Source of the DNA: Chryseobacterium sp. 7
GTDB taxonomy: Bacteria; Bacteroidota; Bacteroidia; Flavobacteriales; Weeksellaceae
Direction of reading: 5' to 3'
DNA: 64,000 nucleotides
Assembly (NCBI RefSeq): GCF_003663845.1
Contig: NZ_RCCA01000001.1
Location: 4,464,001 to 4,528,000 of the forward strand
Shown: positions 17,457-25,087 of the stretch, in pieces
How the letters are laid out: every line of letters begins with the position of its first letter
Numbering within the stretch: position 1 is the first letter of the stretch
Position numbers and translations under genes: made by a program
Notes under the pieces: generated by a model
Seen by the model: only the letters and a program-made list of their open reading frames with translations
The model's database searches: none
Told to the model about the DNA's origin: nothing

Positions 17457-18039
17457 GTTGATAAGTTTTAAGTCAGATTTAAAATTTATTGATGTCGCCT
17501 TGTCGTGCTCCAACACTTCAAGGCATTTTTGTTTTATATCGAACCTTGTACACAAACACACAAGGCTGTTTTAGTAGTAAAGAACAAAGTAAAGATACGT
17601 AAAAAACACGATAACCACCAGTTTTTCAAGTGCTTTTTACTCAAAATATCAATGCTTTTTGGATGGCTTAAAAACTTTTTAATCACTCCAAGCACAGACT
17701 CCATACAAACAACTGTCAAAAAACCTAAACTCTTTGATAGGGGGCAGGCAAAAAAAGTCCGACAACCCTCGCCAAAATTCTATCAGTACCCTTTGTCCCG
17801 ATGCCTATATAAAATTTTTGAGATTGGGTATAGGGGGGGTGCATTTTTACATGAAAATTTGACGGGTGGTGTAAATAGTAGACCAAGTATTATACATTTT
17901 CCCGAAACTCCGCAGACAAAACCACCACTCCACGCAAAACACCACAAACCGTTTACCACAGTTTCCCGAAATATTGGTTTAGGATTGTTAGAAGTGTGTT
18001 AGAGAGAGATTAATTAAGAGATAAAGTATAGTATATATT

Positions 18040-18156
18040 GGTACTATGTAGCAGAAACTCTGAAAAAACCTCTGTTTATAGCAGTTTGCAGAGATTATGA
18101 GTAAGATTTTGCAGTTTGGTTTTGGGGTAAATAGCTAGATATATATTGACAAAATT
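18040..18156. repeat. Island repeat R2, copy 1
   Basis: Shares GCAGAAACTCT, TCTGTTTATAGCAGTTTGCAG-like, GAGATTAT, TTTTGGGGTAAAT and TATATATT..CAAAATT blocks, in the same order, with 18356-18496. CTCTG/CAGAG can pair within it. Confidence 0.7.
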
Positions 18157-18180
18157 ACGTCCAGAAAGCTTTAACAGTGT

Positions 18181-18288
18181 GAAAAAAAAAAAAATGTTTA
18201 AATCAGGCTTCAGAAATTCAGTTCTTCATAATCCTCCGAAAAACTGAAAAACTGAAAAACTGAATCTTAAAAACAAATCTTTTTTATA
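18181..18288. repeat. Extended hairpin repeat, copy A
   Basis: About 100 bp: an A run, ATGTTTAAATCAG, a TTCAG..CTGAA core with GAAAAACTGAAAAACTG, then AAAACAAATC and a T run. Outer and inner arms are complementary. Copies B (19581), C (32181) and D (32644) have the same orientation. Copy A has an extra AAAAACTG unit. Confidence 0.85.
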
Positions 18289-18355
18289 ATCCTAGGTCTT
18301 ATCCGTAAGTCTGCATACAAACAATTACCAATTGAGAACATAGTAGTGTGACATA

Positions 18356-18496
18356 TGCAGAAACTCTCAAAAACACATATGTTTATGGCAGTTTACAGAG
18401 ATTATATATACCGTAAAAACCAAAAATAAGAAGTTAGTACTGGAGGAGTCTCTCGTTTTTTTTGGGGTAAATTGAGCGGTATATATTAGCAAAATT
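18356..18496. repeat. Island repeat R2, copy 2
   Basis: Second copy of the unit at 18040-18156, about 25 bp longer owing to an insertion before TTTTTTGGGGTAAAT. Ends in TATATATTAGCAAAATTC. Confidence 0.7.
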
Positions 18497-18677
18497 CATA
18501 AACTAAAAATCTTTTTCTTTAATCCCCGCCACAAAACCGTCCACACCGTCTACTATACCTTTGAAGATATCTCAGATATCAAAAGCATTTATTAAATATA
18601 ACCAAGTACACATTGGGAAAACATAATATACTTGACAATTTAAAATATTTTTATTTACGGAAAACATAATAAACCGT

Positions 18678-18753
18678 ATATTTGAGCAGAAATAATTTTT
18701 TTTCAAAACCAGTGCGTTTTAGGTCTCTCGATACTTATTGAGGGGCTTTTTTA
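18678..18753 (+). ncRNA. Candidate small RNA with own promoter and terminator
   Basis: TATATTTG (18678-18685) is an exact -7 element. Some 40 bp later a 7-bp stem GTCTCTC / GAGGGGC (18724-18730 with 18741-18747, two G-T pairs) and six T form an intrinsic terminator. No open frame fits between them, so a transcript of roughly 60 nt is expected. The -33 element is poor. Expression and role are unknown. Confidence 0.45.
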
Positions 18754-19104
18754 TTCCGCCACAGTATATCCCTTTACAGAAAAACTACTTCACCGCCCAC
18801 ACACAATACCGCTGCCTATCATAAAAAATATTCTGCGCTCCACTCGCTCACACTCGTCACGTCAGCCACCCGAATAACTACTGCTTCCATATTTCAGCTA
18901 CCTACTACTAACTGTCTACCACCTGCATACAGAGACCGCATACCAGCATACCGTATTACTATATACCATTATATGATAGTGAAAACCCCGCAAACACCCT
19001 CTGTCAGGCTGATAGCGGATTTCGCAGGTTCCTGCTTTAAACAGAACATACAACCAAGACGAACAGAGATGTTGTATAAAGATCTTGTCAGCATTACCCC
19101 ACAC

Positions 19105-19560
19105 AACCACAAAATAGAGATAGTCAAAATTTGATACCTTCACGGAGCTACACAGGCATATTTGCCCCAGCAACCTTACAAATCACAAATAAAGACGTTT
19201 TAAGATATTTTAATAGTTTTTGAGAGTGTTCAGCACAAAACAGAGATGGCGTACGGGAAAATTAAGTAACATTAACCACCCGCTTACATTTAAAAACGAA
19301 AATAAGAGCGTTTTAAAGTACTTTTATAACTTTCGAGGGTATTGTGCTACAAAATGGAGATAATCGAAATTTGACACCTTTATGAGGTTATAGAAGGACA
19401 TCAAGCAGCATTCACTGTTCCTTAAACTCACAAAACGTAAATAAAAACATTTTTAAGACTTTTATAGCAGTTTGACAGCAATACACTACAGAGCAAAGAT
19501 AATGGAAATTTAACGCCTTTACATACTTGTATGAGGACGTTCGCTCATAGCACGTAATAC
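19105..19560. repeat. Degenerate tandem repeats of ~115-140 bp
   Basis: A block like CAAAATAGAGATAATCGAAA appears near 19110, 19235, 19349 and 19490. Between these, a block like AATAAAAACGTTTTAAGA, then TTTTATAG and GAGAGTGTT, appears near 19185, 19297 and 19438. The units have decayed to different degrees. Confidence 0.6.
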
Positions 19561-19580
19561 ATTTCTAAATTAAAGCATCA

Positions 19581-19679
19581 TTGAAAAAAAATGTTTAAAT
19601 CAGGGTTCAGAAATTCATTTTTTCGGATTCGTGCTATGAAAAACTGAAAAACTGAATCGTAAAAACAAATCTTTTTTTG
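19581..19679. repeat. Extended hairpin repeat, copy B
   Basis: Same layout as copy A, but the left inner arm is altered (TTCATTTTTTCGGATTCGTG), so the inner stem is weaker than in copies A, C and D. Confidence 0.85.
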
Positions 19680-19838
19680 AACCCAATATAATCATACCCT
19701 ATAAGTAAGTAGCTTTATAATAGTATTATAATGGGTACTTTTTACTACTGCCCTACTGTGGTACAGAATTTACATAAAATCTTCTTAAAAGCATCCATAT
19801 TGATTCTAAAAAACTGTCAAACAGAACAATAATACGTT

Positions 19839-19914
19839 CCTGCATTCACCATTATATTTCCACGTAAAAACAAACTGTCACATAATTACAAAAATTCTTA
19901 TATTAGCACCTCAA
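19839..19914 (+). promoter_or_regulatory. Duplicated leader/promoter segment, copy 1
   Basis: About 75 bp almost identical to 21031-21111, from TCACCATTATATTTCCACGT to CTTATATTAGCACCTCAA. TATATTAG may be a variant -7 element. It lies 74 bp before the start codon at 19988. Confidence 0.75.
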
Positions 19915-19987
19915 GTTTACTCAGCAACGACTACTCAGTTCAATTAAGACGTATAGACGAGTTAGAAGCAAGCTAAAACACCAGAAA

Positions 19988-20977
19988 ATGTCATTAATAA
20001 TCGCTAGAAATACTCAATCTGACTTCATTATCTCATCGGACACTAAAATTTCTGTAGCAGCTAATTCTCCCAATAACGAAAAACAAACCACATATTTTAA
20101 TAAAAATTCACAAAGACTAGAGATGAGGATACCTCCTATTGAAGGTTGTCTAAAATCAGTACTTGTTTCCCCTATTGTATGTATATGTTACGCAGGAGAT
20201 GTTGAAAATGCTAGAATTTTAATTAAAAATTTTGTCGCTATTACTAAGATTCAATACTTAGATGCCATTACAGAGGAACAATTAAAGTGCATAGAATCTT
20301 TTTTTGAAACAAATACGCCAGAAAATGTTGATATAATTTTAGCAATTTCATTCAATAAATTGCCAGTTTTACATGAGATAAAATCAGGAAAGCTTAACAA
20401 ACAAATTCAAGTTTCACACATTGGAGATGAGAGTGTTTTCTCAGATTTTCAATATTTTTTTAATGAGACACATAAAAGTCAAGAAAATTTACTTTTAAGA
20501 CACTCTTTTTCATTTGACGACATGATAGCACAACAAAGTTCTATAAACTCTTCTGTTGGAGATTTTGTTGTTGAAGTGCTATTCAATTCTGAACATTCAA
20601 TGTTTTATTATAATCAAAAATTTAAGGGATATGATTTATTTAATCCAATTGTAGGCTTTATAGCTAATGAGGCACAAACGACTAGCGAAGAAACAACAAT
20701 CAATGGTAAACATATTGAGTCTTACTTAATCTCTGATACTTTTGAACCAGCTTTTGGGATATACTTTGGAACAACATTTGGATTATTTTATCATCCAATT
20801 AAAATGTTGGAAAGAAACGATTCATTGCAAGGAATAAAAATCAACTGTTCAAACATTGACGATTTTATTCAAAAAGTTTTTGATGAATATGATATTTGGC
20901 TTTATGGGTTGGGATTTGAAAATGGTATGTTAGTAGAGAAATTAACTAGGGGACAAATTTCGCGAAACAAAAAATAG
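19988..20977 (+). CDS. Unknown protein with a proteasome-beta-like (Ntn-hydrolase) N-terminus
   Basis: 329 residues, no signal peptide. I do not recognise it by name. After removal of Met the chain begins Ser-Leu-Ile-Ile. Counting Ser as residue 1, the motif FIISSDTK puts Asp at residue 17, the spacing of Thr1 and Asp17 in proteasome beta subunits. The next blocks (SPIVCICYAGDVENARILI, VDIILAISFNKLPVLHEI, SHIGDESVFSDF) follow the strand/helix order of that fold. A Lys33 counterpart is unclear; Lys31 or Lys38 are the nearest. The fold is my inference from pattern. The gene stands alone behind the first copy of a duplicated leader and is intact. Confidence 0.6.
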   Translation: MSLIIARNTQSDFIISSDTKISVAANSPNNEKQTTYFNKNSQRLEMRIPPIEGCLKSVLVSPIVCICYAGDVENARILIKNFVAITKIQYLDAITEEQLKCIESFFETNTPENVDIILAISFNKLPVLHEIKSGKLNKQIQVSHIGDESVFSDFQYFFNETHKSQENLLLRHSFSFDDMIAQQSSINSSVGDFVVEVLFNSEHSMFYYNQKFKGYDLFNPIVGFIANEAQTTSEETTINGKHIESYLISDTFEPAFGIYFGTTFGLFYHPIKMLERNDSLQGIKINCSNIDDFIQKVFDEYDIWLYGLGFENGMLVEKLTRGQISRNKK

Positions 20978-21030
20978 TCAGCTGCTAACAGAGATTGAAT
21001 AAGATTTCAGCAGACAGGACAATCACACAC

Positions 21031-21111
21031 TCCTACACTCACCATTATATTTCCACGTAAAAAAACATAAACTGTCACATAATTACAAAAATTCTTATAT
21101 TAGCACCTCAA
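21031..21111 (+). promoter_or_regulatory. Duplicated leader/promoter segment, copy 2
   Basis: Near-identical to 19839-19914, with a 4-5-bp insertion after CACGTAAAA. It lies 53 bp after the preceding gene's stop and drives into the structured stretch 21176-21264. Confidence 0.75.
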
Positions 21112-21175
21112 ATTTTATCGAAAACGAAAAAGCGTTAATAATTATTCTGCTAATAGGAATCTGGTAAATTCAAAA

Positions 21176-21264
21176 GTAGTGCAGAATGGTGAGTTGAACG
21201 CTCACGTCCTTATTATACGGGACGTGGGTTTCTCTTGCTTGCACTACAAGGCTTACCAGAGCCT
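21176..21264 (+). ncRNA. Candidate structured RNA
   Basis: GTAGTGCA (21176-21183) pairs exactly with TGCACTAC (21240-21247). Inside is a 9-bp hairpin around CACGTCC / GGACGTG (21203-21209 with 21220-21226), and outside follows AGGCT / AGCCT (21249-21253 with 21260-21264). It lies between the duplicated promoter segment and the next gene, so it may be a 5' leader or a free RNA. No known family is recognised. Confidence 0.45.
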
Positions 21265-21358
21265 CTATTAGTAAGTAAGAATTACGAGCCTGCGTCCTTT
21301 TTCTATTATACACCCTCAATAAATTACACTTTTAGGCTCGGAGTGATACAACATCACA

Positions 21359-21760
21359 ATGAAAAAACTTTTATTATCAGCAGTACTGGTACTACTAAGC
21401 ACATTATGCTTTTCCCAAAACTACTATTTCTCACACAGAAAAGAAAGTATTAAGTACACGGACAGTTACGGACAAACTCAATACAAAGCCATTGCAGACC
21501 AAACCTCTAACTATAAGTTTTATTTTGAACTGTCAGCTGACGGAAGAGGAACACAGCTTTTTACAGTTTATAACAATGGCCAGGAAGCCTATTGGGCAGC
21601 TGAAATAAAAAAATCAGGATATAAAGAGGTTTCAGGAAAGATTTTTAAACAATCCCTGTACTACAACACCAGTTCTAAAGAGAATGTCTATGTGTTCGTT
21701 TCTCAGGATTACAAAAAAATCATTGTGATGTCAAATGATGGAATAGCAGAATATTACTAG
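21359..21760 (+). CDS. Small exported protein of unknown function
   Basis: 133 residues. Signal peptide MKKLLLSAVLVLLSTLCFSQ, then a Tyr-rich mature part (QNYYFSHRKESIKY; IAEYY at the end) likely to be beta-structured. No domain recognised. It starts the run of exported proteins that continues to the RHS genes, and the next gene begins 1 bp after its stop. An overlapping frame at 21235 lacks protein-like character. Confidence 0.75.
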   Translation: MKKLLLSAVLVLLSTLCFSQNYYFSHRKESIKYTDSYGQTQYKAIADQTSNYKFYFELSADGRGTQLFTVYNNGQEAYWAAEIKKSGYKEVSGKIFKQSLYYNTSSKENVYVFVSQDYKKIIVMSNDGIAEYY

Positions 21761-21761
21761 T

Positions 21762-22825
21762 ATGGAAAAGAAAACTATTCAGGTTTACCGCAACATCCCT
21801 AAATCGATAATGATAGGTTTTGCATTAGCTTTTGTAACAGTATTTGCAGTCCAACATTTCAGTACATTCTCATATATCCCAAATACCAGTAATCTACCTG
21901 ATTATACTTCCGATGGGAAATAATTGTAAGCCAGGAATATGACACCCGCACAACGCCTGTTGGTGTATTATACCAGACGACACCATTTGGAACAAAGATA
22001 GATTTACCCACAAACGGAATGATGTGCAGTGAGTTATTGTATGATTCTGAGTTTAAGAGATACTCTAATAAAGTTGTGTTGTATGCAAAAGCTGTATTTG
22101 CCGACTACAAATACCTCCTGCTATTTTGGTTAGCATACATGCTTATCGTCCTGTTTTTCAAAAGATACCGATTAAAAGTTTTGATACTCACCCTCCCAAT
22201 CACTTTGATAAATTGCGAAAACAAGATTGTACAGGAAAAAACTCCAACAACAACAGCAATACAAGCCGATACATCCATTCAGTATACCCCACCGACTGTA
22301 AGCCTGCCTGACCCACAAACAATTCAAAAAAGATACTCTTTTGTGGTTTTTGAAGGGGACGCTTTCTTTTCGCACGAAGGGCAAAAGATAGTAGTTACAG
22401 GAATATTTGAAACGGATGCATTTATCAGCAAAGACAAAGAATACCAGCTCATAGACCAAGCACAACAAAAAGCTATGATAAATCTAGAACTAAAAAACGT
22501 TGAAAAAAGATATATTCTCAGTTTTGACAGTTACGCAGAAGCCAGTCAAAAAAGAGAAGCCTTACTGGGTATCAATCAAAACAACCGAAGTGAAACAACA
22601 GCTAATGAGGGAGAGCAGCCATATCAGGAATATATTGTAATTCAACCCAGAGCATATTTTCACCAAAAACCAAATCAGAACAGCAGAAAAGATACGTATT
22701 TACCGTATGGAGCAAAAGTATTTGTATCAAATGAAACCCAATATTTTGCATACACCACCTTCACAAATACTGATGGGGTAATAAGTAAAGGCTGGATTCT
22801 TAAAACAGACATTGAAATATATTAA
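21762..22825 (+). pseudogene. Frameshifted membrane protein with C-terminal SH3-like domain
   Basis: The first frame (21762-21923) encodes 53 residues with a membrane helix (MIGFALAFVTVFAVQHF) and stops just after GGG at 21915-21917. One more base there joins it to the frame reading GEIIVSQEYDTRTTPVGVLY, then NGMMCSE, to 22825; the whole would be about 354 residues. Next come a second membrane helix (YLLLFWLAYMLIVLFF), a lipobox-like stretch (LTLPITLINC) and a C-terminal bacterial SH3-like part (RAYFHQKPNQNSRKDTYL...GWILKTDI). A separate lipoprotein fused to the membrane part is possible. A single-base loss in a G run, genuine or a sequencing error, is the simplest reading. Confidence 0.75.
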
Positions 22826-22835
22826 ACTCTATATT

Positions 22836-23272
22836 ATGAAAAAACATTTATTACAAGCATTATCGCTAATAGCTACATTATTAATTACAAGTTGCTCGGG
22901 CAACAATGATGATGATAACAACACCACGACCAATCAACAGCCACCTGCAACAACCCAATATTTCCATCCCCAACATGGATTCAGGGAACTTGGGGCGTAA
23001 CAAATGGGACAACCTCAAACAAACTGTATAAGTTTACATCAAATGATGTTATTACAATTACAGGTACATCAGAACTAAGTTTGACAGGAACAATCAAAGC
23101 ACATCCTTATGGTGGAAGTGTAGATGAAAGTATTAACAGCACTACGCAGTATAACTTTACGTTAAAATATAACATGTCACCAACAACACAGAATTTTGAG
23201 TTCAGGAAAATATCAGCAACTCAGATTCAGTGGAAAAGCTATGGAACTTGGTTTGATTTGGTAAAGATGTAA
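22836..23272 (+). pseudogene. Frameshifted lipoprotein
   Basis: ATG 22836 begins a lipoprotein signal (LSLIATLLITSC) followed by an Asp/Asn/Thr-rich linker. The frame fails after TTT 22961-22963. One extra T gives FPSPTWIQGTWGVTNGTTSN, and the same frame runs to the stop at 23272, giving about 145 residues. The restored WIQGTW start and the end ATQIQWKSYGTWFDLVKM suggest a lipocalin-like small barrel. Expected on the outer membrane or the periplasmic face. Confidence 0.75.
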
Positions 23273-23446
23273 CACCTACCAACAGCCTTGTGTCTTTGTA
23301 TACAAGGCTTCTGTAAACACCGATGAAAAGAGGGGCTGACAAAAAACCTCGAAGATAATACCATAGTACTATAAATATCTATACTTATTATTACACTACT
23401 CCCAAATCCATCCAAACCCACTAATCGGGAAAATTCAGAGATAACA

Positions 23447-23518
23447 CGTCAAGTTTTGACGCTTTGACTGTATATCTTTGAAAACAAATAAAGATCAATA
23501 ATAATATCTTTATATTTG
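23447..23518 (+). promoter_or_regulatory. Promoter and palindrome ahead of the RHS operon
   Basis: CGTCAA-GTT-TTGACG (23447-23461) is a perfect 6-bp-arm palindrome. TATCTTTG (23473-23480) and TATATTTG (23511-23518) both fit the -7 consensus; the second is 28 bp before the ATG. Confidence 0.6.
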
Positions 23519-23546
23519 CGCAATTTTTAACATAAAACAACAAAGG

Positions 23547-25082
23547 ATGACAAAACTGTACCTTAGTGCATGTATAATATGCACCTCCCTCACAATGTCC
23601 GCCCAGCAGACACTCTGGCAACGGGACATCAAATCCAGTTCGCAGGATTTTTTAAGCCAGATTACAACAACAATTGACGGCCAGTACCTGATCACAGGAA
23701 GCTCCATACAGCCACCAAGAGCAGGAAGTAAGCAGAACAACGGCTACGATTTTCACTTGATCAAATTGAATCAGCAGGGAAACCAAATCTGGGAAAAGTA
23801 CTTCTCTGGAAACAATCACGACTACCTATCTTCAACTGTCACGACCCAGGATGGTGGTTTTTTGATTTCAGGCACGTCATATTCAAACAAGGGACTGGAT
23901 AAAAAGGACGATTCTAAAGGCAGTTCAGACGTTTGGCTCATTAGAATTAATGAATTTGGAGACGAGCTATGGCAAAAAACTATTGGAACTTTAGCAGATG
24001 AAGAAGCAAGAGCTGTAATTCAGACTACAGATCAGGGATTCTTTGTAGCTGGCAACGTGCAAAACTCTCCTAAAGGCTACGGTTCGAAAGATGTACTTGT
24101 CATTAGATTAGATAAAGACGGAAAAGAACTCTCCCAATTTATTTTTGGATCGAAAGGATTAGACCAGGTCGAGAAGATGATCCCTACACGGGATGGAGGA
24201 GCATTACTCGGAATATACTCCAGAAGCGGTATCGGTGGCACAAAGAAAACAGAAAACTACGGGGAAGGAGATTACTGGATTGTCAAGCTCTCAAAAGATG
24301 GAAAAGTAGAATGGGAGAAGAACTTTGGAGGAAAAGGTGATGATCATATAAGAACACTTGCGTTAACAGCAACGGGTTACATTATCGGTGGAGAATCCAG
24401 ATCAGAAAGATCAGGCAATAAAACCGAAGGAATAGAAGAAGGAACTGATTTATGGGTTATTGCTTTAGATCAAAACGGGAATGAAGGGTTCCAGAAGTCT
24501 TACAGCTTTGGAAACAGGGATATTCTGATGGGAATGAGTGTGATTCAGTCTTCGGATGATAAGTCTATAAAAGGCGTATTATTAGGTGGCTATACGCAGG
24601 CTGAAGGCAGGATAAAAGCCGATGACGAGACGTTTTGGCTATTGTACATTGATCAGCTAGGGAACGAATCATGGAAAAAACATGTCAAAGGTGAATCCAG
24701 ACAAAAAGAAGAAAGGTTATCTGACCTGAAGCTTAACCGTGACGGATCAATCGTAATTGCAGGAACGAGCGCAGAAGAGCTGGGAAAAGAAAACTGGAAG
24801 ATTGTAAAGCTTGGAGATAAGCAGGTAGGTGATCTGATTGAAAAGTATGATATCAAGATCTATCCGAACCCAGTCTCTGATTATGCTTACGTAGAAATAG
24901 GCTTTGATTTTAAGGATGCTGATATTCTATTATATGATATGTCCGGAAGACAGCTTCAAAATCTTACAACCAAAAACAGAGTCACCAAGTTAAACACCCA
25001 GGCACTCATTCAGGGTGCCTATCTGGTGACTATCAAAACTGATACTAATAAAACGGCTAGTGCCAAACTCATAAAGAAATAA
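23547..25082 (+). CDS. T9SS type A sorting-domain protein with propeller-like repeats
   Basis: 511 residues. A signal peptide ends near SAQQ. About seven repeats of the form T-x-DGGxLIxGTS followed by DxWLIRINEFGDELWQKTIG-like segments suggest a beta-propeller. The last ~75 residues (YDIKIYPNPVSDYAYVEI ... LIQGAYLVTIKTDTNKTASAKLIKK) are a classical type A C-terminal sorting signal for the type IX secretion system, so it should be placed on the cell surface or released. It lies 5 bp before the first RHS gene and probably shares its transcript. It could bind or present the RHS products (inference). Confidence 0.9.
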   Translation: MTKLYLSACIICTSLTMSAQQTLWQRDIKSSSQDFLSQITTTIDGQYLITGSSIQPPRAGSKQNNGYDFHLIKLNQQGNQIWEKYFSGNNHDYLSSTVTTQDGGFLISGTSYSNKGLDKKDDSKGSSDVWLIRINEFGDELWQKTIGTLADEEARAVIQTTDQGFFVAGNVQNSPKGYGSKDVLVIRLDKDGKELSQFIFGSKGLDQVEKMIPTRDGGALLGIYSRSGIGGTKKTENYGEGDYWIVKLSKDGKVEWEKNFGGKGDDHIRTLALTATGYIIGGESRSERSGNKTEGIEEGTDLWVIALDQNGNEGFQKSYSFGNRDILMGMSVIQSSDDKSIKGVLLGGYTQAEGRIKADDETFWLLYIDQLGNESWKKHVKGESRQKEERLSDLKLNRDGSIVIAGTSAEELGKENWKIVKLGDKQVGDLIEKYDIKIYPNPVSDYAYVEIGFDFKDADILLYDMSGRQLQNLTTKNRVTKLNTQALIQGAYLVTIKTDTNKTASAKLIKK

Positions 25083-25087
25083 ACAAG

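Larger units (their letters stand above)
17457..19987. other. 2.5-kb gene-free, repeat-rich stretch of the island
   Basis: No frame here has a believable protein. The stretch holds two copies of a ~120-140-bp repeat (18040 and 18356), two copies of the ~100-bp extended hairpin (18181 and 19581), a promoter-plus-terminator pair that may make a small RNA (18678-18753), degenerate ~115-140-bp tandem repeats (19105-19560) and a duplicated leader (19839-19914). It contains a G run at 17832-17838. An origin of replication or transfer could lie here but none is recognisable. Confidence 0.7.

Noticed and set aside
17800-17900. Origin of transfer near the G run
   Set aside because: No relaxase gene is in the island and no nick-site motif or matching inverted repeat is recognisable.
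17505-18002. 165-codon plus-strand frame behind ardA
   Set aside because: It overlaps the start of ardA in antisense, has odd composition (Pro/Lys/His runs with no fold pattern) and lacks a promoter; kept as part of the gene-free region.
18916-19173. 85-codon minus-strand frame
   Set aside because: Rich in Cys and Trp without pattern, inside the C-biased repeat region; no ribosome site or neighbour supports it.
19105-19560. CRISPR array
   Set aside because: The repeats are 115-140 bp apart, degenerate and without uniform short spacers, and no cas gene is present.
21235-21453. 72-codon frame overlapping the exported protein at 21359
   Set aside because: The overlapping gene has a true signal peptide and ends in a gene run; this frame runs through the hairpin region and is not protein-like.
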